DNA of 64,000 bases from Boseongicola aestuarii (GTDB lineage Bacteria > Pseudomonadota > Alphaproteobacteria > Rhodobacterales > Rhodobacteraceae). The stretch covers positions 184,214 through 248,213 of the forward strand of contig NZ_FXXQ01000004.1 in the NCBI RefSeq assembly GCF_900184815.1, written 5' to 3'. Both the position numbers and the translations under genes were made by a program. Below, one piece after another: positions 9,945 through 17,530 of this stretch. The notes beneath the pieces were generated by a model that did no database searches, was not told where the DNA came from, and was given only the letters and a program-made list of their open reading frames with translations. Position 1 is the stretch's first letter, and every line of letters starts with the position of its first letter.

Positions 9945-10841
9945 TCAGGCCTGTTCCAGGATGCCTTTGCCTTTGGCAAGTTCTTGCATCCGCTTTTGCA
10001 GTTTTTCAAAGGCGCGGACTTCGATCTGGCGAATACGCTCGCGGCTGACGTTGTATTGGCCGCTGAGTTCTTCAAGTGTGATCGGTGAGTCTTGCAGTCG
10101 ACGCTGGGTCAGGATGTCCTGCTCGCGCTCGTTGAGGACTTCCATCGCCTTAGCCAGAAGCTCGCGACGTACTTCGAGTTCGTCTTGTTCCTCATAATCA
10201 GTTGCCTGATCGGCACTTTCGTCTTCGAGCCAGTCCTGCCATTGCGCGGCGCCTTCGCCATCCGCCGAAACGGTCGCGTTGAGTGACGCGTCGCCACCGG
10301 ACAGGCGTCTGTTCATTGAGATCACTTCGTCTTCGGTGACGTTCAGATCATTTGCGATGCGGGCCACGTTTTCTGGGCGCATGTCGCCGTCTTCCAGAGC
10401 GCCGATACGGGCCTTGGCTTTGCGAAGGTTAAAGAACAGCTTTTTTTGCGCGCTGGTCGTGCCGAGCTTCACCAGGCTCCAGGACCGCAGGATGTATTCC
10501 TGGATCGAGGCGCGGATCCACCACATGGCGTAGGTCGCCAGACGGAACCCCTTTTCGGGGTCAAAGCGTTTCACGGCCTGCATGAGGCCGACGTTGGCTT
10601 CGGAAATGACCTCGGCCTGGGGCAGGCCATAGCCGCGATAGCCCATGGCGATTTTCGCCGCCAGACGCAGGTGCGATGTCACCATCTGGTGGGCGGCATC
10701 CGTGTCCTGATCTTCGACCCAACGCTTTGCGAGCATGTATTCCTGCTCGGGTTCCAGCATGGGGAACTTCCGGATCTCTTGCAGATACCTGTTCAGCCCG
10801 CCTTCGGGAGACGGCGCAGGTAGATTTGCGTAATTAGCCAT
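9945..10841 (-). CDS. rpoH: RNA polymerase heat-shock sigma factor RpoH (sigma-32)
   Basis: 298-residue group 3 sigma-70 family factor that directs RNA polymerase to heat-shock promoters. Region 1.2 is at about 15-45. Region 2 contains LRLAAKIAMGYRGYGLP and the DNA-melting stretch FRLATYAMWWIRASIQEYI. The QKKLFFNLR stretch is the RpoH box, specific to sigma-32 and important for turnover. Region 4 ends with the helix-turn-helix LEELSGQYNVSRERIRQIE. Alphaproteobacteria often have more than one RpoH, and which paralogue this is cannot be told from the window. The 208-base upstream spacer must hold its promoter. Confidence 0.96.
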   Translation of the reverse strand: MANYANLPAPSPEGGLNRYLQEIRKFPMLEPEQEYMLAKRWVEDQDTDAAHQMVTSHLRLAAKIAMGYRGYGLPQAEVISEANVGLMQAVKRFDPEKGFRLATYAMWWIRASIQEYILRSWSLVKLGTTSAQKKLFFNLRKAKARIGALEDGDMRPENVARIANDLNVTEDEVISMNRRLSGGDASLNATVSADGEGAAQWQDWLEDESADQATDYEEQDELEVRRELLAKAMEVLNEREQDILTQRRLQDSPITLEELSGQYNVSRERIRQIEVRAFEKLQKRMQELAKGKGILEQA

Positions 10842-11049
10842 CTCAAATTCCTTTCCCTGTAGGTCGCTATGTTGCGACGCTTAACATAGATAGTGAACCG
10901 GTCAGTTCAGTTCAAGGTTTGCGAGTCGATATTATCGGATCGCTTTGATTGAAAGATGAATGTGACCGTCTTTTTCTGCCAGTCGTAAACTCTGGATCTC
11001 ACATAGACGTGCAGAGTTTCGTGAAATTGGCGACGAAATGTGCAGAAAT

Positions 11050-12063
11050 TCACATAGCGGCAAGTGCGGCCCGAAGGGCCGTCATATCGTCTGGAATAGG
11101 GGAGGTGAAGCTGAGATTTTCCTTTGTCACGGGGTGAAAAAAGCCCAGCGTTTCGGCGTGAAGTGCTTGTCTTGTAGAGGCTTTTGCCTCATCCGCGCCC
11201 GGAGTGTCCGCGGCCAGTCGGCGGCGTCCGCCGTAGGTCGGGTCGCCGATCAAAGCGTGGCCGATGTGGGCTGCGTGGACGCGGATTTGATGGGTGCGGC
11301 CGGTTTCGAGGTTGCAATAAATCTCGGCGGCGGCGCGGCCAAATGTTTCAATCACGCGAATGCGCGTAACGGCGTGGCGGCCTCCGTGGAACAAGACGGC
11401 CTGCCGTTGGCGGTCGGTTTTGTGGCGGGCAAGTTGTGTTGTGACCTTGATGATGTTGCCGGGCTCGAAGCTGACGCCCTTGACGCCGCGTAGGCGCGGG
11501 TCGCCCTGATCGGGCACGCCGTAGCAGAGCGCGCGGTATGTGCGCTCGACGGTATGGGCGGCGAACTGGTCGGCGAGGCCGTGGTGGGCGGCGTCGGATT
11601 TGGCGACGACGAGCAGGCCGGATGTGTCCTTGTCGATGCGATGCACGATGCCGGGCCGCTTTTCTCCACCTACACCTGAGAGGTCTCCGCCGAAGTGATG
11701 AAGGAGAGCGTTCACGAGCGTGCCGGAGTAGGAACCGGGCGCCGGGTGAACGACCATGCCGGCCGGCTTGTTGACGACGAGGAGGTCATCGTCCTCGAAC
11801 ACGATATCAAGCGGGATCGCTTCGGGGAGGGTTTCGACGTCGACGGCGTCAGGCACGGTAATGTCGAAGGTGTCACCTTCGGCCACCTTGGCCTTAACGT
11901 CTGTTAACGGCACGCCGTCTTTGGCGACGGCGCCTTCGGAGATGAGTTTCGACAGCCGGGAGCGGCTGAGATGCGCTTCCTCTGGCACATCGCGGGCGAG
12001 CGCCTTATCAAGGCGCGACGGCGGGGCTTCGCCGATTGTAATGCGATGGACGGTCTTGGACAT
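11050..12063 (-). CDS. RluA-family 23S rRNA pseudouridine synthase (RluD-like)
   Basis: 337 residues if started at the ATG at 12061-12063 (MSKTVHRITIG); a longer upstream reading exists but lacks family similarity. An S4 RNA-binding domain (about 15-75) precedes the catalytic domain, with GMVVHPAPGSYSGTLVNAL and the catalytic Asp in GIVHRIDKDTSGLLVVAK. A C-terminal GRTHQIRVHAAHIGHALIGD motif follows. It probably modifies uridines of helix 69 in 23S rRNA, as RluD does. Its start codon shares the bases CATG with the divergent DUF6476-type gene, so the two have no spacer. Confidence 0.93.
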   Translation of the reverse strand: MSKTVHRITIGEAPPSRLDKALARDVPEEAHLSRSRLSKLISEGAVAKDGVPLTDVKAKVAEGDTFDITVPDAVDVETLPEAIPLDIVFEDDDLLVVNKPAGMVVHPAPGSYSGTLVNALLHHFGGDLSGVGGEKRPGIVHRIDKDTSGLLVVAKSDAAHHGLADQFAAHTVERTYRALCYGVPDQGDPRLRGVKGVSFEPGNIIKVTTQLARHKTDRQRQAVLFHGGRHAVTRIRVIETFGRAAAEIYCNLETGRTHQIRVHAAHIGHALIGDPTYGGRRRLAADTPGADEAKASTRQALHAETLGFFHPVTKENLSFTSPIPDDMTALRAALAAM

Positions 12064-12367
12064 GGACGAACGCGAGCCTTCGGTGGGCGAGGTCAGGCAC
12101 CTCAAGTATCTCAAGTGGCTGGTGACGATCCTGACCGTCACGATGATCGGCGGGGTTCTAACGGTCGTGGGCCTGCTTGTCATGCAGTTTGGTGCATTGA
12201 ATGACATTCCGCTGCCGGATGAGATCGAATTGCCGGATGGGGCGAAGGCGGTTGCGTTCACGCAGGGAGACGACTGGTTTGCCGTGGTCACCGAAACGGA
12301 CGAGATTTTGATCTTCTCGCGTGCGACCGGTCAGATCATTCAGACGGTGAAGATTGCGTCTGATTAG
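12062..12367 (+). CDS. DUF6476-type small membrane protein
   Basis: 101 residues with one strong membrane helix (about residues 19-42), a short cytoplasmic N-terminus and a soluble C-terminal domain that seems to form small beta strands (DDWFAVVTETDEILIFSR). I place it, from memory of sequence and context, in DUF6476, found beside rluD and rpoH in Rhodobacteraceae. The ATG at 12062 overlaps the divergent pseudouridine-synthase start; an in-frame ATG at 12041 would add seven residues. Neither has a strong ribosome-binding site. Function unknown. Confidence 0.75.
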   Translation: MDEREPSVGEVRHLKYLKWLVTILTVTMIGGVLTVVGLLVMQFGALNDIPLPDEIELPDGAKAVAFTQGDDWFAVVTETDEILIFSRATGQIIQTVKIASD

Positions 12368-13104
12368 GCGAGCCAGCCGGATTCAAGGGCTTGTGCCCAG
12401 TCTTCAACACCCTTTGCGCGGGCCAGCGCGACCATTTCGCCCGTGTCGTAGGGGACGGCGATGAAGTCGACTTGCCAGATGCCCTGAACCTTTTCGACGA
12501 TTGCATAGCGGGCGTCGGGCGCCCCAAGCTGGAAGACGAAGGGCGGATCGAGGCGACTGTCGAGAAACGCCGGGCATCCGACCGAGCCGGGGTTCACGAT
12601 TGTCGGGCCTTTGGGCAGGCGTACAAGGTCCGGGGTGTGCGTATGGCCGCATCCGATAAGCGTGGCATCGGTATCGCCCATGCGTTCCGCCACGCCGGTC
12701 AGATCGCGTTTGATCATGCGGTTTTGCGGGCCTTCCATGTGCAGCCACATCTCGTTGTCGTCCTGCATTGTGCCGTGGCAAAACAGGGCGTCTTCGATCC
12801 TGAGGATTGGCGAGAAGGTTTTCAGCCAGTCGATGTGATGGCTGGAGAGATCGTCGATGATCCACTTTTCCCATAGGCCCATCTGGTCGGCCGGGCGGTC
12901 GAAAAGCTGTCGGTCGTGATTTCCAAGCACCGTTGGCAGTTCGCGCGCCATGAGGAGGTCGGCGGTTCCTACGGCATCAAGCGGGCTGGACAAGCTGTCA
13001 CCAAGGTTGATGATCCTCGTGAGTCCGCGTTGGTCGATATCCGAAAGAACAGCTTCAAGGGCCGAGCGGTTGCCGTGAATGTCCGAGATGAGGGCGAATT
13101 TCAT
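12364..13104 (-). CDS. metallophosphoesterase (YfcE/MJ0936-like)
   Basis: 246-residue calcineurin-type phosphoesterase. Metal-binding motifs appear in order: ALISDIHGNRSA near the N-terminus (D-x-H), NLGDSLSSP (GD), VLGNHDRQ (GNHD) and GCGHTHTPD (GHTH). The start at 13104 (MKFALISD) is chosen because the frame further upstream runs into tRNA-His. The physiological substrate is unknown; the family includes phosphodiesterases and diadenosine-polyphosphate hydrolases. It converges on the DUF6476-type gene with a 4-base overlap. Confidence 0.9.
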   Translation of the reverse strand: MKFALISDIHGNRSALEAVLSDIDQRGLTRIINLGDSLSSPLDAVGTADLLMARELPTVLGNHDRQLFDRPADQMGLWEKWIIDDLSSHHIDWLKTFSPILRIEDALFCHGTMQDDNEMWLHMEGPQNRMIKRDLTGVAERMGDTDATLIGCGHTHTPDLVRLPKGPTIVNPGSVGCPAFLDSRLDPPFVFQLGAPDARYAIVEKVQGIWQVDFIAVPYDTGEMVALARAKGVEDWAQALESGWLA

Positions 13105-13185
13105 GAGGCGAGACTGTCCCGCATTGGCGAATTCGTAAAGAGCGGATGAACCGATCTTTATATTCGTGAATTTGGTAAGGAGTAG

Positions 13186-13262
13186 TGGTACCGCCTCCCC
13201 GGCTTGAACGGGGGACCCCTGGTTCCACAAACCAGTGCTCTAACCAACTGAGCTAAGGCGGC
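13186..13262 (-). tRNA. tRNA-His (anticodon GTG)
   Basis: 77 bases including an encoded CCA (13186-13188). All four arms fold: acceptor GCCGCCT with AGGCGGT (first pair G-U), D arm GCTC/GAGC, anticodon stem CTGGT/ACCAG with loop TTGTGGA (anticodon GTG), and T arm CCCCG/CGGGG with TTCAAGC. Position 73 is A and the base before position 1 is T. The universal G-1 is therefore not encoded and C73 is absent, as known for the recoded tRNA-His of many alphaproteobacteria. Confidence 0.97.
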
Positions 13263-13610
13263 ACGCGGGCAGGGGATAGCGCCGGTTCGACACGATTGCA
13301 AGAGGCTTGGTCAGAGATCGAGGTCGCAGGTTTCTTTGACCGCTTTGCGACCGAAAAGGTGACCGGGCCGGGACGTGGAGCAGGCAAAGCCCGCGCGGGC
13401 GCACCTGTCGAGATCGGTGCGAGTCCTTCGGCAAAGCGGCGCAACATCGGCGTGCCGTTCACGGGCGACGGGGATGATGGTGGTCAAAAAGCTATCCGGT
13501 TTGCATGCTGGACAGGGACGATTTCGGAATGCTTGAGACTGGCAGATACTGATCCGCTTGCGTCTTTTGGTGCTGAAATGTACGCCTGCGCAGATCAGGA
13601 GGGCCGTGTC
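13263..13610. other. gene-free spacer between tRNA-His and the DUF6324-type gene
   Basis: 348 bases in which I find no protein I recognise. Short frames on both strands are rich in Pro, Arg and Ala and look like chance readings of GC-rich DNA. It probably holds the tRNA-His promoter (reading left) and the promoter of the small plus-strand gene at 13611. Confidence 0.5.
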
Positions 13611-13817
13611 ATGGGCATCAACAGCGAAAAAGACATCGAAGCGAACTTGCAGATTGGGCCAACAAGCCTGGGCATGGTGCGCATCTACGTGGCGGGCGAT
13701 GGGATTGATATTCCTATGGATTTCGAGCCTGACGAGGCCGAGGAAATTGCCGAGGAAATTCGCGCAGCGGCTGCGCGGGCGCGGGCAACGGCGTCTAAAG
13801 GCCCCAAGAGGGGATAA
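13611..13817 (+). CDS. DUF6324-type small protein
   Basis: 68 residues, soluble, with a conserved-looking core (SLGMVRIYVAGDGIDIPMDFEPDEAEEIAEEI) and a basic tail. The start at 13611 is set by a perfect AGGAGG at 13597-13602, eight bases upstream; the frame is open further upstream but has no such site. It matches my memory of DUF6324, a small family of Rhodobacteraceae. Function unknown. Its 3' end overlaps convergent mmcB by 23 bases. Confidence 0.8.
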   Translation: MGINSEKDIEANLQIGPTSLGMVRIYVAGDGIDIPMDFEPDEAEEIAEEIRAAAARARATASKGPKRG

Positions 13818-14259
13818 AATCCGGATCACGCGCGGCGTGCCAGCGGGTTGCGGCGTGGCGCGCGAATTTCTGCACCATCACTTTGCGGCGCGCGGGTGCA
13901 AGTTTGTCCTCGGGCGCCATGCGCAGGATTTCGGCGTCGTAGGCATCGGCGATGATGAGGCCGGTATCTTCAGGCAGAAGGTCGGTCGGGAAATCCTCGT
14001 CCACGGCCCAGAAAAACCGATCGCACCACTCCAGATAGCCCTGCCATTTGTGATCGGACTGAAAGTCGGCGCGGCTTGATTTGCATTCGATGACCCAGAC
14101 CTCGCTTTTCGGACCCAGCGCCATGACGTCCACACGCAGACCGGATGTGGGTGTCAGTTCTTCGACGGTCACGAAATCATGGCCTAGCAGATGCCGGCAA
14201 ACCCCGCGCGCCAACAACTGGCCTGGCTTCTTTTCAGGAGGTGAGAGATCATCGGGCAT
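13795..14259 (-). CDS. mmcB: MmcB family DNA repair protein
   Basis: 154 residues with a PD-(D/E)XK-type nuclease core: RVDVMALGPKSEVWVIECKSSRADFQSDHKW has the Asp, the ExK (ECK) and the downstream basic residues expected. It matches the MmcB family, named for mitomycin-C sensitivity in Caulobacter and under damage control there. No LexA-like operator is obvious upstream. It overlaps the convergent DUF6324-type gene. Confidence 0.88.
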   Translation of the reverse strand: MPDDLSPPEKKPGQLLARGVCRHLLGHDFVTVEELTPTSGLRVDVMALGPKSEVWVIECKSSRADFQSDHKWQGYLEWCDRFFWAVDEDFPTDLLPEDTGLIIADAYDAEILRMAPEDKLAPARRKVMVQKFARHAATRWHAARDPDFIPSWGL

Positions 14260-14309
14260 GAGAATAGTGTGAACAAAAGGTAAACATTTATCAAGAGAGA
14301 TTAAGCGTC

Positions 14310-14519
14310 TGGCGATTTGCCCTCTTGTCTTGGCGATTGCACAGGCCTATCTGCCGAAGTGACGGGTTCTGCCCTTCTCGTGTCCGGGTCTAATTCCAGT
14401 GGCCTTACTCAATTCCGAGGGAGCTGGCTCTGTGCGGATCTTGGTCTGTTTACCTGGCGCCCACCTGTACTTACAGGTCTTCGGGAATTTATAGAACCTC
14501 TACGGTCGCGGCGGTCCCG
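14310..14519 (+). ncRNA. possible 6S RNA (ssrS) or other structured RNA
   Basis: A 260-base gap between two genes that contains foldable sequence. Visible elements are a 6-bp hairpin ACCTGT-ACTT-ACAGGT at 14463-14478, followed by TCTTCGGGAA, and a larger interrupted hairpin about 14396-14428 (CCAG with CTGG, CTTACTC with GAGGGAG). A CACCTG...CAGGT hairpin followed by TC(N)GG resembles, from memory, the 3' side of alphaproteobacterial 6S RNA. I could not assign a convincing closing stem, so strand, ends and identity are tentative. Confidence 0.38.
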
Positions 14520-14771
14520 TCACTTTTCTTTCTGATGCTCGTCTTCCGATTTCCATTGCATCATCATCACGGTGATCGCGATATGCGCGCCGCCGAAGAC
14601 CGAGCCTGAGAAGAATGCCAAGAGCCAGAACGCCATATATCCGCCGTCGACGTTCTGGACGAGGTGGCGCAGGTTCGCGACGTTGAAGCCGACGACGAGG
14701 ATCGCGAAGATCAGCCCTAGCGCGAGGCCGAACAGGCCCTGACGGATGAAGAGCCGGACGAGGGGTGTCAT
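14520..14771 (-). CDS. small membrane protein
   Basis: 83 residues from the ATG at 14771 (MTPLVRLFIRQG); upstream in-frame readings run inside the neighbouring gene. Two hydrophobic helices (about 9-30 and 44-68), then a charged tail ending EDEHQKEK. Its start overlaps the stop of the preceding YjdF-like gene by four bases (ATGA), so the two are probably translated together. Function unknown. Confidence 0.7.
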   Translation of the reverse strand: MTPLVRLFIRQGLFGLALGLIFAILVVGFNVANLRHLVQNVDGGYMAFWLLAFFSGSVFGGAHIAITVMMMQWKSEDEHQKEK

Positions 14772-15433
14772 TTGTCGGCGTTGTCCTTGTTTTTCACGGC
14801 CCGAGAAAATCGCTTGAAGAGGGAACGGTTGTTCTGAATGAATTCTTCGATCATGCCAGAAAGTCCGAGCGAACGTTCTTTCAACCACAGAAATCCTGAA
14901 ATCGCGCCGAAACTGGCACCGATCGTATCAACGATGAGGTCCCACATCGTATCCTGGAGACCGCTTTTCTGCATGTTAAGGCCGAAAATCTCATCCATTG
15001 CAAATTCGAAGATTTCCCAGAGTGCGCCGATCGACAAGGCGACGCAGAATGCGATCAGACCAAGCGCCCAGGGCGGTGCGTTATAGCGGTCGCCCTGAAA
15101 GAGGTAGAAGACGAAGAGAAACCCGATGATGCCGAAGCCGACGGCTGAACTGCCGTGCAAGAGGACATCCCACCACCAGAATTTATTATAGAAATCAAAT
15201 ATTTCTCCCAGAAACAATGTTCCGAAGAGGAACAGTGAAATTGCCGCCAGAAAGCTGAGAGGGATTTGAATTTGAAAGCGGTTCGAGAATACCGTCGGCA
15301 GAAGCGTGAGCGTGAGGGCTACGCATGTCACGAACGCGTTCGACCATTGCCGTGTGAACAGCGCGACGAAAAAGGCGACGGCGAGGATGCCCCAGATAAT
15401 CAGGGTGAGATATGGGATGCGCTCGAAATTCAT
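14768..15433 (-). CDS. YjdF/DUF2238-like membrane protein
   Basis: 221 residues with about six membrane segments. A conserved stretch GEIFDFYNKFWWWDVLLHGSSAVGFG and a later GALWEIFEFAMDEIFG followed by DTMWDLIVDTIGA give the pattern of acidic residues and His within helices seen in DUF2238/YjdF proteins. The activity is unknown. It is the first gene of a two-gene minus-strand operon. Confidence 0.65.
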   Translation of the reverse strand: MNFERIPYLTLIIWGILAVAFFVALFTRQWSNAFVTCVALTLTLLPTVFSNRFQIQIPLSFLAAISLFLFGTLFLGEIFDFYNKFWWWDVLLHGSSAVGFGIIGFLFVFYLFQGDRYNAPPWALGLIAFCVALSIGALWEIFEFAMDEIFGLNMQKSGLQDTMWDLIVDTIGASFGAISGFLWLKERSLGLSGMIEEFIQNNRSLFKRFSRAVKNKDNADK

Positions 15434-15492
15434 GAGTTTGATATTATGTGACGAATGTGATGCGCAAAAGGGATAGGCTGCGGGTTTCTGGA

Positions 15493-16188
15493 ATGAATGA
15501 TATCAGGCTGGCCAGTTGGAACGTGCGAAAATGCGTCGGTTTGGATCGCAAGCGCGATCCGTTGCGCATCGTAAACGGACTGAATGCGCTTGCCGCGGAT
15601 GTCGTCGTCTTGCAGGAGGCGGACCGGCGGTTCGGGCGGCGCCCGGCGGCTTTGCCAGAATGGATGATTGCCGGAGAGAGTGATTATGCGCCAGTGCGTG
15701 TGGGGCGCAGCGAGGTCAGTCTGGGCTGGCATGGGAACGCGGTCTTGCTGGGACCGGACACCCGTTGCCTTGATGTCGAGGTCATGGATTTGCCAGGGCT
15801 TGAGCCTCGGGGCGCGGTGATCGCGGATATTGAGAAGGGCGACTCGAAACTGCGCATTGTGGCGGTGCATCTTGGCCTGATGACGCGATCGCGGGTGCAG
15901 CAATACCATGCGATCCGTGCGCATCTGGCCGTTCTGGAGGCGCTTCCGACCGTGATACTGGGCGATTTCAATGAGTGGGGAACAGGGCGCGGTTTTCCGG
16001 GATTGCCGGACTTCGAGGTTCACGCCCCCGGTGCCACGTTCCACTCGTCGCGGCCTGTGGCTGCGTTGGATCGGATCGCCTTGAGCAAGGCGGTTCGACT
16101 GGAGGACGCGGCTGTGGTCGAAACTTCGTTGACGAAGGTCGCCTCGGATCATCTTCCGATTACGGCGCGGGTCTCGGTTGCGGCCTAG
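15493..16188 (+). CDS. endonuclease/exonuclease/phosphatase (EEP) family hydrolase
   Basis: 231 residues from the ATG at 15493 (MNDIRLASWNVR); GTG at 15448 and ATG at 15460 are alternatives with no better ribosome site. Family motifs are LASWNVRKCVG (catalytic Asn), VVVLQEAD (metal-binding Glu), VAVHLG, ILGDFNEW (GDFN) and ASDHLPI (SDH). Substrate is unknown; members cleave phosphodiesters of DNA, RNA, lipids or small molecules. The stop overlaps the convergent pncB stop on the palindrome CTAG. Confidence 0.88.
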   Translation: MNDIRLASWNVRKCVGLDRKRDPLRIVNGLNALAADVVVLQEADRRFGRRPAALPEWMIAGESDYAPVRVGRSEVSLGWHGNAVLLGPDTRCLDVEVMDLPGLEPRGAVIADIEKGDSKLRIVAVHLGLMTRSRVQQYHAIRAHLAVLEALPTVILGDFNEWGTGRGFPGLPDFEVHAPGATFHSSRPVAALDRIALSKAVRLEDAAVVETSLTKVASDHLPITARVSVAA

Positions 16189-17477
16189 ACGACCACGTCT
16201 TGCGCAACTTGTTTCCCGACGCCGAAGACGCGCTTGTAGCGCTGGATTTCGTCTTCCGGTCCCATGGCCTTGTTGGGGTTGTCGCTGAGTTTCACCGTCG
16301 GGTTGCCGTTGGCGGAGACGGCTTTGCAGACCAGCGAGAAGGGTGCCAGGGCGTCGTTCGGCACAAGGCCGCGGAAGTCATTTGTCAGCATTGTGCCCCA
16401 GCCGAAGCTGACGCGGACGCGGCCTGCGAACTTGCTGTGGAGTTCAATTATCTTGTCGACGTCGAGACCGTCCGAGAAAATAATCAGCTTTTTGGTCGGG
16501 TCTTCGCCGCGCTCTTTCCACCAGCGGATCGCGGTTTCGGCCCCGGTGGCGGGGTCGCCTGAATCAACGCGGATACCTGTCCAGCCTGCTAGCCAGTCCG
16601 GCGCATTGGCGAGGAATTGTTCGGTGCCGTAGGTGTCGGGCAGGATGATACGCAGGTTGCCGTCGTGTTCCTTGTGCCAGTCCGCAAGAACCCGGTAGGG
16701 CGCTTGGGCGAGGTCTTCGTCGGACGACGCCAGCGCGGAATAGACCATCGGCAATTCGTGAGCATTGGTGCCGATCGCTTCAAGGTCACGGTTCTTGGCG
16801 ATGAGGCAGTTCGAGGTGCCGATGAAGCTTTTGCCAAGCCCTTCGTGGAGGGCCTGGACGCACCAGTCCTGCCACAAGAACGAGTGGCGGCGACGGGTGC
16901 CAAAGTCGGCCAGAAGGAGGCCATCAAGGTCCCGCAGGGCTTCGACTTTTTTCCACACGCGGGTCATGGCTTGTGCGTAGAGCACCTGAAGTTCGAACCG
17001 GCCCATGTCTTTCAGGACGGCTCGCCCGCGCAGTTCCATGAGGACAGCAAGCGCTGGGATTTCCCAGAGCATCACTTCGGGCCACGCACCTTCGAAGGTC
17101 AGTTCGTATTGATCGCCGACGCGTTCGAGGTGGTATTCCGGCAGCGACAGGTTTTCGAACCACGTCATGAATTCCGGGGTGAACATCTGGCGTTTGCCGT
17201 AGAAGGTGTTACCGCGCAGCCATGTGCTTTCGCCGCGGGTCAGGGACAGGGATCGAATGTAGTCGAGTTGCTCGCGCAGTTCGCCTTCGTCGATCAGGTC
17301 GGCCAGCGGGATGTGTTTGGCGCGGTTGATCAGGCTGAAGGTGACGCGGGTGTCGGGGTGATTGTGGAACACCGACTGGCACATCAGCAGCTTGTAGAAG
17401 TCGTCATCGATCAACGAGCGGACGATCGGGTCGATCTTCCACTTGTGGTTCCAGACGCGGGTGGCGATGTCGACCAT
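16185..17477 (-). CDS. pncB: nicotinate phosphoribosyltransferase PncB
   Basis: 430-residue enzyme that joins nicotinate to PRPP to give nicotinate mononucleotide, the entry step of NAD salvage. Family stretches include LMCQSVFHNHPDTRVTFSLINR near the N-terminus, FGTRRRHSFLWQD, IGTSNCLIAK, RVDSGDPATGAE and FGWGTMLTNDF near the phosphate-binding site. It lies 53 bases downstream of metY on the same strand with a stem-loop between, so it may be transcribed separately. Confidence 0.95.
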   Translation of the reverse strand: MVDIATRVWNHKWKIDPIVRSLIDDDFYKLLMCQSVFHNHPDTRVTFSLINRAKHIPLADLIDEGELREQLDYIRSLSLTRGESTWLRGNTFYGKRQMFTPEFMTWFENLSLPEYHLERVGDQYELTFEGAWPEVMLWEIPALAVLMELRGRAVLKDMGRFELQVLYAQAMTRVWKKVEALRDLDGLLLADFGTRRRHSFLWQDWCVQALHEGLGKSFIGTSNCLIAKNRDLEAIGTNAHELPMVYSALASSDEDLAQAPYRVLADWHKEHDGNLRIILPDTYGTEQFLANAPDWLAGWTGIRVDSGDPATGAETAIRWWKERGEDPTKKLIIFSDGLDVDKIIELHSKFAGRVRVSFGWGTMLTNDFRGLVPNDALAPFSLVCKAVSANGNPTVKLSDNPNKAMGPEDEIQRYKRVFGVGKQVAQDVVV

Positions 17478-17497
17478 GTTCGTCTCTCGCGGGTGGG

Positions 17498-17523
17498 GCC
17501 GGGGCGGTTCTTGCCGCCCCGGC
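17498..17523 (-). terminator. stem-loop between metY and pncB
   Basis: A 10-bp perfect GC-rich stem (GCCGGGGCGG with CCGCCCCGGC) and a six-base loop, just downstream of the metY stop. No clear U tract follows on the minus strand, so it may be a weak terminator or an RNA-stability element. Confidence 0.55.
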
Positions 17524-17530
17524 TTGTCGG

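Noticed and set aside
13105..13230. N-terminal extension of the phosphoesterase
   Set aside because: The extended reading would overlap tRNA-His and adds no family sequence; the ATG at 13104 begins the conserved motif.
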